NCBI RefSeq assembly: GCF_003664035.1
Contig: NZ_RCCK01000012.1
Span: forward strand, 124,001-188,000
Length of the DNA stretch: 64,000 bases
Source of the DNA: Pedobacter alluvionis
GTDB lineage: Bacteria; Bacteroidota; Bacteroidia; Sphingobacteriales; Sphingobacteriaceae
Direction: 5' to 3'
Shown here: piece by piece, positions 34,869-43,896 of the stretch
Layout of the letters: each line of letters opens with the position of its first letter
How positions within the stretch are numbered: position 1 is the first letter of the stretch
Made by a program: the position numbers and the translations under genes
The notes under the pieces: model-generated
What the model was told of the DNA's origin: nothing
The model's database searches: none
What the model saw: only the letters and a program-made list of their open reading frames with translations

Positions 34869-36877
34869 TATCCTTTCTTTTTAAATACAATTTGTTCAGC
34901 CTGTTTTTCTACAACTGTTTTAAATAATTCTTTTAAATCGAAATATTCTTCTGGCGTATAAAGCGATTTGTTGACGTTGATGCTGCTTTTTACCATCAAG
35001 GTTTTGCCTTCTGCTATATAATTAATGGTAAAGGTTCCGCTCTCTTCCGGAAGTTTGTAAATACCTCCTTTAGGAAGTTTATCTACTTCATAATCTTCAG
35101 GAAAGTTTACTGTAATGCGGTAGCTTTCTTTAAATGGATAGGCAAAATCAACCGGGAATTTACGCTGCTCCAGTTTAAATAAATTTTCTTTTGTTCTCTC
35201 AAAAAGGAGCGGGGTGAAGTATACCAGGTTGCCGGCTTCCTCAACATTATCCTCAATTGTAACATCCATGCTTTCTGTCAACAGTTCATCAAGATTGTCG
35301 AGGTTGTCGATTTTGTAAGCAGAAACTTCAAGGCCTGTTTTGTCTTTTTTGAAGTTTTTAACAAATTCTGTTTCGTTATTAGTAGTCCTATATTTATTGC
35401 GCAGGTTTAAGGCTGCATAACCTTTAGAATATTGGTTGATTGTTCCCGATAGTTTATGCTCTTTATCCAGCACCATATTATACACAAAAATCTTTTCGCT
35501 CGGTATATTCGGTTCGGTAGAAAGCCATTTGCCATCGTTATTTTTTAAATCTATGTAAAAGCCTCGGTGGCTCAGGTTTTCGTAATCCAACATTCCGGCA
35601 GGTAAATCCTTATCTGTTGCGTCAAGATAATAAAGTGTATTCCCGATCTGGGTAACGCCAATTACATTATTAAACGCCGATTCTAGTGGATATCCTGGGT
35701 GTTCTCCATTTTTTCTTGTACTGATCAGCACCGGATAGGACTCAATTTTCGCTTCTTTTAATAAACTTAACAAGGAAAGGTTAATATCAGCAGACGAACC
35801 TGTTTTCTTTTCGAAAATGCTTTTTGGACTGGTTTCTTTAGCATATTCCGAGTATTCTTTATTCCATTTTAAGTTGTTTTTAACATAGTTTAAAATGAGT
35901 TTTACAGCGGCAAGGGTATCTTTTTCTCCTTTTAGAATGCCCGGAAGCACCGATTTGGCATAACTATTTTTATTAATAAAACCGCCAAATTTTTCATCTC
36001 TAGCCAACCCATTAATAATTTTTGACCACGAACCATTAAAGTCTTCGTAAATCGTGCCTGGGAATTGGGTCGCCCTAAGTTCAAATTCGATTTTAGGAGT
36101 ATAATCATCCATGGTGGTTACATACGGCTCCTCTTTCAACGCAGGTACATTAGCAGCACAATATTTATCATAAACAGCGGTAGAATGCACGCCTGATAAG
36201 TAGCTTGCATTTACATCTTGATGAAGCGGATGATCGATCTGATAATAATACCCACTTATGTTATTCTTATAAGTCAGGTACTCTGGTATTCTCACATTAT
36301 ATTCCGACCAAAGTGTAGGAACACTTGATTGAAACCGCCAGCCGCGTAACGTAAAAATAAAATCTGATTTGATCTTATATTTAAATTCAATGATCGAACC
36401 TTCTTTCACGTTAGGAAGTGCAAACTTTTTGATCACATAATTTTGGTTAAACTCTTCGGTAAACTTGGCATCTTTGTTAAGTTTGCTGGTCACCATTTTA
36501 CCATCAACCATGTTATAGGTTGCAGCATCCATGTAGTTAAGGTCTTCTTTCCTAGAGTTATTGCTTTTGTAAAGTTCGATTTTAAAATTGGCAAGATCAT
36601 AACCGTTTTTATTTAAGATTTTATAACGTATGTGCCTTTCAAAAACATAAACAAATCCACCTAAAGACTGGCCTATTTCAAAATAGCAATCGCCAACATC
36701 GAATAGTTTAATCGCCGAAGCCGAAGAGTCTTGTCCCGAGGCTTTTACTTCGAATTCTGTTGGTGCAATTTTACCAAACTTAAATTCTCTTTTTACAGGT
36801 TGAGTAGTTTGGGCATAGGCGGTGCTAACTCCAATGCAAAGCATTAAAGTCAGAAATTTGAGAGCATTTTTCTGCAT
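34868..36877 (-). CDS. DUF3857 and transglutaminase-like exported protein, catalytic residues replaced
   Basis: A 669-residue paralogue of the downstream gene. From ATG 36877 it reads MQKNALKFLTLMLCIGVSTA with cleavage after YAQ; a frame extension of 13 residues upstream is ignored since it would bury the signal peptide. DUF3857 lies at about 40-230. In the transglutaminase-like domain the nucleophile position is Ser (S362, GSSADINLSLL) and the His position is Asn (N404, FNNVIGV), while the Asp of YYLDATDKD is kept. It is probably a non-catalytic partner; the two stop/start codons overlap (TAATG). Confidence 0.9.
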   Translation of the reverse strand: MQKNALKFLTLMLCIGVSTAYAQTTQPVKREFKFGKIAPTEFEVKASGQDSSASAIKLFDVGDCYFEIGQSLGGFVYVFERHIRYKILNKNGYDLANFKIELYKSNNSRKEDLNYMDAATYNMVDGKMVTSKLNKDAKFTEEFNQNYVIKKFALPNVKEGSIIEFKYKIKSDFIFTLRGWRFQSSVPTLWSEYNVRIPEYLTYKNNISGYYYQIDHPLHQDVNASYLSGVHSTAVYDKYCAANVPALKEEPYVTTMDDYTPKIEFELRATQFPGTIYEDFNGSWSKIINGLARDEKFGGFINKNSYAKSVLPGILKGEKDTLAAVKLILNYVKNNLKWNKEYSEYAKETSPKSIFEKKTGSSADINLSLLSLLKEAKIESYPVLISTRKNGEHPGYPLESAFNNVIGVTQIGNTLYYLDATDKDLPAGMLDYENLSHRGFYIDLKNNDGKWLSTEPNIPSEKIFVYNMVLDKEHKLSGTINQYSKGYAALNLRNKYRTTNNETEFVKNFKKDKTGLEVSAYKIDNLDNLDELLTESMDVTIEDNVEEAGNLVYFTPLLFERTKENLFKLEQRKFPVDFAYPFKESYRITVNFPEDYEVDKLPKGGIYKLPEESGTFTINYIAEGKTLMVKSSINVNKSLYTPEEYFDLKELFKTVVEKQAEQIVFKKKG

Positions 36878-37065
36878 TATAAAATTAGTTGTTTGGTTCT
36901 GCAAGTATAAAAACATTCTCCGAATTATTTTGAAATAATTTTCGTCTAACAGGTTTGATTTTTATAGATATAGGCAAGCGCAACAAAGAAAATAATGCTT
37001 AATTAAATCCAGGGTCTGGAATTGTCAGGCAAGCTTAATATTTAAGTAATTTTAACTCGACGCTT

Positions 37066-37093
37066 TTGTTTTCGCATTATTTTCGTATCTTTG
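37066..37093 (+). promoter_or_regulatory. guaB promoter
   Basis: TTG (37066-37068), 17-nt spacer, TATCTTTG (37086-37093): consensus Bacteroidota promoter, 32 nt before the guaB ATG. A longer frame starting at 37066 runs through it and is rejected. Confidence 0.88.
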
Positions 37094-37125
37094 CCTGGCA
37101 AATAATAAATCCTAATTTATTTGCT

Positions 37126-38595
37126 ATGCAACTCGATTCCACAAAATTTATCGCCACAGGTTTAACGTACGACGACGTACTATTAGTGCCTGCATATTCC
37201 GAAATTCTGCCCCGTGAAGTAAATACATCCACTTTTTTAACAAAAAAAATCAAACTTAATGTTCCATTGATTTCTGCCGCAATGGATACCGTAACAGAGG
37301 CTGAACTTGCCATTGCAATTGCACAAAATGGTGGCATCGGGATGTTACATAAAAACATGACCATAGAAAGACAAGCTGCAGAAGTACGCAAAGTTAAGCG
37401 TTCAGAAAGTGGTATGATCCAGGATCCCGTTACCTTATTGGAAACAGCTGTTGTAGCCGATGCTTTCAAGATCATGAAAGAGCATAAAATTGGTGGCATT
37501 CCGGTTGTAAGCAGCGATAATAAACTGGTTGGAATTATTACAAACAGAGATTTACGTTTCCAAAAAGATATGAAGCGGCCGATTTCTGAAGTAATGACAA
37601 AAGATAATCTAATCATTGCACCAGAAGGTACTACTTTAGTACAGGCAGAAGAAATTCTTCAGAACCACAAAATCGAGAAACTTCCCGTAGTAAGCAAAGA
37701 TGGTTACCTCAGTGGTTTAATCACCTTTAAAGATATTTCGAAAGTAAAAAATTATCCTGTTGCCTGTAAAGATGAACGGGGCCGTTTACGTGTAGGTGCC
37801 GCCGTTGGCGTAACTGCCGATACCATTGAAAGGGTTGATGCTTTAGTTGCAGCCGGAGTTGATGTAATTACCATCGATACTGCTCACGGTCACTCTAAAG
37901 GAGTAGTTGATAAATTAAAAGAAGTAAAAGCTAAATACCCTGAATTACAGGTGATTGTTGGTAATATTGCTACTGGTGCTGCTGCAAAATTCCTGGCTGA
38001 TGCTGGTGCTGATGCTGTTAAAGTAGGTATAGGTCCGGGATCTATTTGTACCACCAGAATTATTGCCGGTGTTGGTGTTCCTCAGTTATATGCCGTTTAC
38101 GAATGTGCTAAAGCATTGAAAGGTACAGGTGTACCAGTAATTGCTGATGGTGGTATTAAACATACTGGTGATATTGCTAAGGCAATTGCATCAGGAGCAA
38201 GTACCGTAATGGCGGGTTCGTTATTTGCAGGAGTAGAAGAATCGCCGGGTGAAACCATTATTTACGAAGGACGTAAATTTAAATCTTACCGCGGAATGGG
38301 TTCAATTGAAGCGATGGAGCAAGGTTCTAAAGACCGTTATTTCCAGGATGTTGAAGACGATATTAAAAAGTTAGTTCCTGAAGGTATTGTTGGTCGCGTA
38401 CCATTTAAAGGTACCTTGGCTGAAGTAATGTACCAATACATTGGTGGTTTACGTGCAAGCATGGGGTATTGTGGAGCCGCAAATATTGAAGCTTTACAAG
38501 AAGCACAGTTTGTACAGATTACTGCTGCAGGTATGCGCGAAAGTCATCCACACGATATCACTATCACCAAAGAAGCACCTAATTACACCAGATAG
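37126..38595 (+). CDS. guaB: inosine-5'-monophosphate dehydrogenase
   Basis: Oxidises IMP to XMP, the committed step of guanine nucleotide synthesis. A 489-residue TIM barrel with inserted CBS pair (about 95-210: [31 protein letters not shown] block [11 protein letters not shown]). Catalytic C308 lies in [20 protein letters not shown], and the flap has [13 protein letters not shown] 37126 ([20 protein letters not shown]) fits the family and sits 32 nt after a strong promoter. A double hairpin terminator follows. Single-gene unit. Confidence 0.97.
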   Translation: MQLDSTKFIATGLTYDDVLLVPAYSEILPREVNTSTFLTKKIKLNVPLISAAMDTVTEAELAIAIAQNGGIGMLHKNMTIERQAAEVRKVKRSESGMIQDPVTLLETAVVADAFKIMKEHKIGGIPVVSSDNKLVGIITNRDLRFQKDMKRPISEVMTKDNLIIAPEGTTLVQAEEILQNHKIEKLPVVSKDGYLSGLITFKDISKVKNYPVACKDERGRLRVGAAVGVTADTIERVDALVAAGVDVITIDTAHGHSKGVVDKLKEVKAKYPELQVIVGNIATGAAAKFLADAGADAVKVGIGPGSICTTRIIAGVGVPQLYAVYECAKALKGTGVPVIADGGIKHTGDIAKAIASGASTVMAGSLFAGVEESPGETIIYEGRKFKSYRGMGSIEAMEQGSKDRYFQDVEDDIKKLVPEGIVGRVPFKGTLAEVMYQYIGGLRASMGYCGAANIEALQEAQFVQITAAGMRESHPHDITITKEAPNYTR

Positions 38596-38656
38596 GGTTA
38601 AGGCAGAAGGTAAGAGGGAGAAGGTTGAAGGTAATATTTACTCAATCTTTCCTAAT

Positions 38657-38704
38657 AAATAGAAAAACGGGTCATCGGTTTACGATAGACTCGTTTTTCT
38701 ATTT
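38657..38704 (+). terminator. guaB terminator hairpin
   Basis: AAATAGAAAAACGGGTC pairs with GACTCGTTTTTCTATTT (17 bp, one mismatch), with an inner ATCG/CGAT helix. Confidence 0.8.
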
Positions 38705-38737
38705 AACCCTTGCAGGTTTTTAAAACCTGCGAGGGTT
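38705..38737. repeat. second hairpin after guaB
   Basis: AACCCTTGCAGGTTTT pairs with AAAACCTGCGAGGGTT. The core AGGTTTTTAAAACCTG resembles the centre of the hairpin at 32650-32684. Confidence 0.75.
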
Positions 38738-38769
38738 TGCGGCTATTTATAAAAATCACAAAATAAAAT

Positions 38770-38798
38770 TTGGAGGATAATATTTTTTAATATATTTG
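38770..38798 (+). promoter_or_regulatory. promoter of the poly-Cys leader and TonB receptor
   Basis: TTG (38770-38772), 18-nt spacer, TATATTTG (38791-38798): consensus Bacteroidota promoter. Predicted transcription start about 38803-38806, about 27 nt before the leader ATG and 142 nt before the receptor ATG. Confidence 0.82.
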
Positions 38799-38830
38799 TC
38801 TACTAAATCTATAGTATTTATATAGTAATT

Positions 38831-38896
38831 ATGAAAGCAATTCAAAAAACGCACTCGTATTGTTGTTGTAGCCATTCTAAAACAGTAATCGCATAA
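38831..38896 (+). CDS. poly-cysteine leader peptide, 21 aa
   Basis: A short ORF, ATG 38831 to TAA 38896, reading MKAIQKTHSY, then three consecutive Cys (TGT TGT TGT, codons 11-13), then SHSKTVIA. It lies between a consensus promoter and the TonB receptor gene, 50 nt before the receptor ATG. Its second and third Cys codons with the next two bases (38864-38871) can pair with 38933-38941, ending five bases before the receptor start codon. This resembles polycysteine leaders that act as cysteine-responsive attenuators in mycobacteria. No U-tailed terminator is seen, so a translational switch is the better guess. The peptide and its function are inferred, not proven. Confidence 0.6.
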   Translation: MKAIQKTHSYCCCSHSKTVIA

Positions 38897-38941
38897 TTCC
38901 AACGGGTCATTAATCAACCGCATTTAAACAAACTATCAACA
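38864..38941 (+). promoter_or_regulatory. candidate long-range pairing, Cys codons to receptor start region
   Basis: TGTTGTAG (38864-38871) is complementary to CTATCAACA (38933-38941) with one bulged T at 38936. The helix would cover the segment just before the receptor ATG at 38947. A ribosome stalled at the Cys codons would prevent it. Eight pairs with a 61-nt loop is weak on its own. Confidence 0.35.
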
Positions 38942-38946
38942 TAATT

Positions 38947-41526
38947 ATGAACAAAAGTTTACTTTTTCTCTTTTCATTTTTACTTTCGGCAGGTTTCGCT
39001 TTTGCCCAAAGTGCAGTAACCGGTGTAATTAAAACAAGCAATGGCACCACCATCCCGAATGCAACCATAAAGGTGAGGGGAACAAACCAAGCTGTAGTGG
39101 CCGATGAAAATGGTGTCTTCAGCATTAATGTAAAACAAGAAACACCATTTTACCTTCAGGTAAGTTCGGTGGGTTATAAACCACAGGATTTTCAGATATT
39201 AAAACTTCAGGAGACGCCCATAGAACTGGTTTTAGTAGAAAATGCGCTATTAGATGAAATCGTGGTAACATCCAGAAGGCGCTCAGAGGTTTTACAGGAT
39301 GTACCCATTCCAATTACTGTTATTGGTGGCCGTGCTGCAGAAAATGCTGGTGCTTTTAATGTTAACCGTTTGAAGGAATTGGTACCTTCTGTACAGTTAT
39401 ATGCTTCTAATGCCAGAAATACCACTTTAAATATCAGGGGTTTAGGGTCTACCTTTGGTTTAACCAATGATGGTATCGATCCTGGAGTAGGGTTTTATGT
39501 AGATGGTGTTTACCATGCACGTCCGGCTGCTACCTCTACTGATTTTCTTGATATTGAGCAGATCGAAATTTTACGTGGCCCACAAGGTACTTTATTTGGT
39601 AAAAACACAACAGCAGGTGCATTTAACATCACTACGAGTAAACCAACTTTAACACCAAGTGCAAAAATAGAATTGAGCGCAGGGAATTATAATTTTATTC
39701 AGGCTAAAACATCAGTTTCCGGCGCACTTGCAAAAGATCTTGCTGCAAAAATCTCCATTTCGGGTACACAACGTGATGGTACCATCTGGAACACCAGGGA
39801 AGAGCGCAAGTACAGCGGACAGAATAATCTCGGCTTTAAAGGGCAGCTATATTATAGTCCTTCGGAGAAATTACAGGTATTGTTAAGCGGCGATGTAAGT
39901 ATTCAGCATCCGGCAGGTTATCCTTTGGTCATTGCCGGTGTAACTACGACTGAAAGAAGTGCTTACCGCCAGTATGCCAGAATTGTGTCTGATTTAGGCT
40001 ATCAACAACCTAAAATCGATCCTTTTTCAAGGGAGATCAATACCAATACCCCCTGGAGGCACAATCAATCAATCGGTGGTATATCATTAAATGTAGATTA
40101 CAAAATCGGCAATGGAACGCTTACTTCAACCACCGCCTGGCGATTTTGGAACTGGGATCCTACAAATGATCGGGATTTCTCAGAATTAGCGGCGCTAACC
40201 AAATCGCAGGGTACCTCACGTCACGATCAATACTCACAGGAGGTAAGATATGCGGGTAATATTACTGAGAAATTAAGTGGAGTAATCGGTGTTTATTTCC
40301 TGGGCCAGAATTTAAAAGGATTGGCACAAACAGAAGAAGTAGGTAAAGATCAGTGGAGATTTGTACAAACCAGTAATACAGGCAGTCAGGCTTTATATTC
40401 AACCCCTGGTTTGTTAGATGGCTTTGGAATTAAAACCAATTCTACCATCAAATCGTTAAGTGCTGCTGTTTTTGCACAGGTTGATTGGGAAGTTTTCAAA
40501 AACCTGCACGTATTGCCAGGTTTAAGGTATACTTATGATAAAAAAGATGTTGATTACGACAGGGTTACCTATGGTGGTTTACAGACCACTGATGCAGCAT
40601 TATTGGCGCTTAAAGCGGCGGTATATGCCAATCAGCAGTTTACGACCAAGGTAGACAACAACAATTTATCAGGTAACTTTACCGTATCGTACCGCCCAAC
40701 GCATAACTTAAATGTTTATGGAACTTTCTCTACTGCTTACAAACCCGTTGGTGTTAACGTAGGCGGTTTGCCAACTACCTCAACTGGCGCAGCCGATTTA
40801 TCTGTAGCGGTGGTTAAACCGGAGTATGTTCAACATTATGAGCTGGGTGCTAAAACAAAGCCATTTAAAGGTGCTATCGTGAATCTTAGTTTATTTAATA
40901 CTGATATTAAAGATTACCAGACCAATGTTCAGTCTCCACAATTGGGTGTAAATAGAGGCTATCTGGCAAATGCTGAAAAAGTAAGGGTAAAAGGATTGGA
41001 AATTGATGGTACTTATCAGTTAGAGCGGTTTTTAACTTTAAATGCTGCTTTGGCTTATTTAGATGGCAAATATGTAAAGTTTACAAATGCACCTCTTCCT
41101 TTAGAAGAAACCGGACATACGGAATTGGTAAATGGAGTTGCTACGCAAGTAGCATTTAAAGATGCTTCCGGAGGTAGGTTACCTGGTATTTCAAAATGGA
41201 ATATTTCAGGTGGTTCGGAACTCAGTACCCCTGGTAATTTAGCAACTAGAGAAGGCAGGTATTTCGTCGCTGGTGATGCCAGTTACCGTTCAGAATACTC
41301 TTCAAATCCTACGCCATCAAGCGTACTAAATGTTAAAGGTTATGCTTTATTTAATGCAAGGTTAGGTTTTAAATCAGATAAGTTTTCTTTATTTGTTTGG
41401 AGCAGAAATATCGCAAATAAAAACTATTACGAGCAATTACAGGCTGCTGCAGGTAACTCCGGTTTGTATGCGGGGGTATTGGGCGATCCGAGGACTTATG
41501 GCGCAACTATCCGTTTTGCTTTCTAA
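38947..41526 (+). CDS. TonB-dependent outer-membrane receptor
   Basis: An 859-residue outer-membrane transporter. Signal peptide (LFLFSFLLSAGFAFAQ) to about 22, a carboxypeptidase-regulatory-like domain about 25-95 (VTGVIKTSNGTTIPNATIKV), plug domain about 110-225 (DVPIPITVIGGRAAENAG, LNIRGLGSTFG, IEILRGPQGTLFGKNTTAGA) and a 22-strand barrel ending RTYGATIRFAF. It is not followed by a SusD-like gene, so it is not a classic SusCD pair. The substrate is unknown; the poly-Cys leader upstream suggests a link to sulfur or cysteine supply (inference). Confidence 0.94.
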   Translation: MNKSLLFLFSFLLSAGFAFAQSAVTGVIKTSNGTTIPNATIKVRGTNQAVVADENGVFSINVKQETPFYLQVSSVGYKPQDFQILKLQETPIELVLVENALLDEIVVTSRRRSEVLQDVPIPITVIGGRAAENAGAFNVNRLKELVPSVQLYASNARNTTLNIRGLGSTFGLTNDGIDPGVGFYVDGVYHARPAATSTDFLDIEQIEILRGPQGTLFGKNTTAGAFNITTSKPTLTPSAKIELSAGNYNFIQAKTSVSGALAKDLAAKISISGTQRDGTIWNTREERKYSGQNNLGFKGQLYYSPSEKLQVLLSGDVSIQHPAGYPLVIAGVTTTERSAYRQYARIVSDLGYQQPKIDPFSREINTNTPWRHNQSIGGISLNVDYKIGNGTLTSTTAWRFWNWDPTNDRDFSELAALTKSQGTSRHDQYSQEVRYAGNITEKLSGVIGVYFLGQNLKGLAQTEEVGKDQWRFVQTSNTGSQALYSTPGLLDGFGIKTNSTIKSLSAAVFAQVDWEVFKNLHVLPGLRYTYDKKDVDYDRVTYGGLQTTDAALLALKAAVYANQQFTTKVDNNNLSGNFTVSYRPTHNLNVYGTFSTAYKPVGVNVGGLPTTSTGAADLSVAVVKPEYVQHYELGAKTKPFKGAIVNLSLFNTDIKDYQTNVQSPQLGVNRGYLANAEKVRVKGLEIDGTYQLERFLTLNAALAYLDGKYVKFTNAPLPLEETGHTELVNGVATQVAFKDASGGRLPGISKWNISGGSELSTPGNLATREGRYFVAGDASYRSEYSSNPTPSSVLNVKGYALFNARLGFKSDKFSLFVWSRNIANKNYYEQLQAAAGNSGLYAGVLGDPRTYGATIRFAF

Positions 41527-41910
41527 TCTCTCAATTAATCTTTTCTCTCTTATATTTGGTTAGAAGGAGTGGTGTAATGCCGCTCCTTTTTTGTGCTAAA
41601 AATACTTATTGTCCCCAGTTGGCTTAGGTGGTCAATATTAGTTAGAAAATGAGAGGGCTGGTACTAATCGGGAGCAGCTGTCCTGCTTTCCGTTTCAAGT
41701 CCTCGCTGCGCTGTGGGCTTTCTCTTCAATCAGGTTTATTTAACAAAGTCGAAAGTCGGTGGTTCTTGGAAAAAAATTATACGATCAAACCTTGTAGTTT
41801 TTTTTAAACCTAAAAGGTTTAATTAAAATAAGGGGTCCTGTAACAGCTTTGTGCAGAATTAAAATTTATAGAAAGCCGATAAAATCTTAACTTCGGTAAA
41901 TTTTAAAAAA
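41527..41910. repeat. spacer with one copy of the dispersed ~100-bp element
   Basis: No gene. A short hairpin follows the TonB gene (gaaggagtggtgtaatgccg, then ctcctttttt). About 41665-41770 reads atcgggagcagctgtcctgc, then tttccg, a GC-rich middle, then caatcaggtttatttaac and ggtggttcttgg, as in the copies near 12740, 47735 and 56622. Confidence 0.6.
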
Positions 41911-42504
41911 ATGAATAAGCTTAAATCTGTTTGTGTGTACTGTGGCTCAAACTTTAACGGAGATATACAGTTACGCAATGCGATAAAACAGTTAGCAGAA
42001 ACTTTAGTAAAACAGCAGATTAAGTTGGTTTATGGTGGCGGTAGTGTTGGGGTGATGGGGGTTCTAGCCAACGATGTACTGGAACTTGGCGGTTCGGTTA
42101 CTGGTATCATCCCTCAGTTTTTAATGGATAAAGAAGTTGGACATAAGGGAATAACTGAAATGATCGTGACTGAAAATATGCACCAGAGAAAACAGAAAAT
42201 GGCCGATTTAAGTGATGGATTTGTGATTTTACCCGGCGGCTTTGGAACACTCGAAGAATTTTTTGAAGTATTAACCTGGTTACAGCTTGGCTTGCATCAC
42301 AAACCTATTGGCGTTTTAAATGTAAATGGTTTTTATGATCCATTATTTGCTCAGATGGATATCATGGTGCAAAGTAAATTTTTGAAACCTGCCAACCGCG
42401 ACCTGGTTTTTAACGAAGCAGATGCTGAAATTTTAATCAATAAGATGGACGATTTTTCTGCTATTCCGGACGAGGTTTGGTTTAGGGATAGGAACTTGAG
42501 TTAA
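41911..42504 (+). CDS. LOG family protein (TIGR00730)
   Basis: A 197-residue Rossmann-fold protein of the Lonely Guy family, which hydrolyses nucleoside 5'-monophosphates to base and ribose phosphate (cytokinin activation in plants and some bacteria). N-terminal VCVYCGSNFNGD and the catalytic PGGFGTLEEFFEVLTW (about 108-123) are present. The physiological substrate in this bacterium is not known. It stands alone between repeat-rich spacers. Confidence 0.94.
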   Translation: MNKLKSVCVYCGSNFNGDIQLRNAIKQLAETLVKQQIKLVYGGGSVGVMGVLANDVLELGGSVTGIIPQFLMDKEVGHKGITEMIVTENMHQRKQKMADLSDGFVILPGGFGTLEEFFEVLTWLQLGLHHKPIGVLNVNGFYDPLFAQMDIMVQSKFLKPANRDLVFNEADAEILINKMDDFSAIPDEVWFRDRNLS

Positions 42505-42524
42505 CTGCAGGATAGCCAGTTGCT

Positions 42525-42735
42525 TATGGATCATCGTTAATAGTTTAATGGTTCATGGCTGATAGTCAATAGTTCATGGTCAATAGTTAATAGGCCGGTT
42601 GTAGACTTTGACTATGAGCTATAAGACCATGAACCATCAGCCAAAAAACATCTATATCCAAATGAACCTAAAAAACATTAATCAACTCTAAAAAAGCAAT
42701 TATCAACCCGCCAGCCGCATAACGCTCGGCGCTTA
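42525..42735. repeat. degenerate word repeats between LOG and MaoC genes
   Basis: Words such as ttaatggttcatggctgata, gtcaatagttcatggtcaat and agttaatagg are answered by ccatgaaccatcagcc and gactatgagctataag in the opposite sense, forming a loose inverted array. A gcc/gcg word cluster (cgccagccgcataacgctcg) follows at about 42708-42736. Confidence 0.55.
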
Positions 42736-42747
42736 AATATAACCAAA

Positions 42748-43209
42748 ATGCAAATCATTACCTCCCACGCAGAATTTGAACAATACCTTGGCAAGGAATT
42801 AGGCATTTCTTCATGGCATACCATTACACAAGAACAGATCAACAAATTTGCCGACGCTACATTAGACCATCAATGGATTCATGTTGATGAAGAGCGGGCA
42901 CAAAACGAAGGACCATTTAAAGCAACCATTGCACACGGTTATTTAACCTTATCCTTAATTCCTTATTTATGGAAAGAAATTGTTGATATTCAAAACTTAA
43001 AAATGGAGATCAACTATGGGATAGAAAGTTTAAGGTTCGCGCAAGCCGTAACGGTTAACAGTAAGGTTAGGTTAAAAGCTAAATTGGCTTCAATTATTAA
43101 CCTACGTGGAGTAACCAAGGTAAACATGGCCATCGAAATGGAAATTGAAGATCAGAAAAAGCCTGCCTTTAGCGGAGAGGTAGTTTTCTTGTATCATTTT
43201 GTGAATTAA
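42748..43209 (+). CDS. MaoC-like (R)-enoyl-CoA hydratase/dehydratase
   Basis: A 153-residue hot-dog fold protein. The hydratase 2 motif is present as FADATLDHQWIHVDEERA (catalytic Asp and His), followed by FKATIAHGYLTLSLIPYL. It would hydrate trans-2-enoyl-CoA to (R)-3-hydroxyacyl-CoA; the exact substrate is unknown. Nodulation-protein-N-like members share this length. It precedes a lipoprotein gene by 57 nt and may be co-transcribed with it. Confidence 0.92.
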   Translation: MQIITSHAEFEQYLGKELGISSWHTITQEQINKFADATLDHQWIHVDEERAQNEGPFKATIAHGYLTLSLIPYLWKEIVDIQNLKMEINYGIESLRFAQAVTVNSKVRLKAKLASIINLRGVTKVNMAIEMEIEDQKKPAFSGEVVFLYHFVN

Positions 43210-43266
43210 CGATTACAATACAGCGAATTGTTTATCTTTAACGTAAATAAGAAAACAGATTCGCTC

Positions 43267-43806
43267 ATGATCAAAAAACTAAACTCCTTAATTTTTATTT
43301 TATTCAGTCTGTTTATCATGTCTTGCCAAACGAGTAAAGATCAAAATTCGGCAGCCGATTCATTTTTACCCATGCAGATTGGTAATTTATGGTATATGAA
43401 TGCTCAATCTTATACCGAGATTAAAGACACCGTAAGGATCAACAAAAAACTTTTTTACCAATTTTATTCCCTGGTTGGTGGCGATGCGAGTAGTACTGTA
43501 TATCTGCGGATCGATGAAAGGAATAGATTAGTGGAAAGTTACCCCGATAGCCCTACTAAAACCTACATTCGTGCTGATTTTAATGCTAAAATAGGCGATA
43601 AGTTTTTTACCACTGGCGAAAAGGATGAGAATGATAATGAAGTAACTGTAGTTCAAAAATCAGATCAGGAAATGACTTTTTCATTCGATCCCATTTATCA
43701 TCCCAATTTAAAAGGGCATCCATCTGAAGTAAAATATATCAAAGGCAAAGGCTGGGCAGAAAAATATCAAAAAATAAAAATTGACGGAGTAGTGTATCAA
43801 GAGTAG
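43267..43806 (+). CDS. lipoprotein of unknown function
   Basis: A 179-residue lipoprotein from ATG 43267 (MIKKLNSLIFILFSLFIMSC, lipobox IMSC). The mature part starts with a Ser/Gln/Lys linker and continues with FLPMQIGNLWYMNAQSY, a pattern common in small exported Bacteroidota proteins that begin with a strand-rich domain. No family named. An in-frame start 39 bases upstream would place 13 polar residues before the signal and is less likely. Downstream lies a 600-bp repeat region. Confidence 0.8.
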   Translation: MIKKLNSLIFILFSLFIMSCQTSKDQNSAADSFLPMQIGNLWYMNAQSYTEIKDTVRINKKLFYQFYSLVGGDASSTVYLRIDERNRLVESYPDSPTKTYIRADFNAKIGDKFFTTGEKDENDNEVTVVQKSDQEMTFSFDPIYHPNLKGHPSEVKYIKGKGWAEKYQKIKIDGVVYQE

Positions 43807-43896
43807 TTAAGAGATCAGCGTCCGGCGTTATGCGATTGGCGCTTTTTAACAAGCTCTGCATTTTCGGGGTTAACCAAACTTCTCATTAATTACTCC

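Noticed and set aside
37066..37125. An extended start for guaB at the TTG.
   Set aside because: That TTG is the -33 element of a consensus promoter whose -7 box lies at 37086-37093, and the added residues do not match IMPDH N termini.
38897..38946. A Rho-independent terminator between the poly-Cys ORF and the TonB receptor.
   Set aside because: No stem followed by a U run is present, so transcriptional attenuation of the classic type is not supported.
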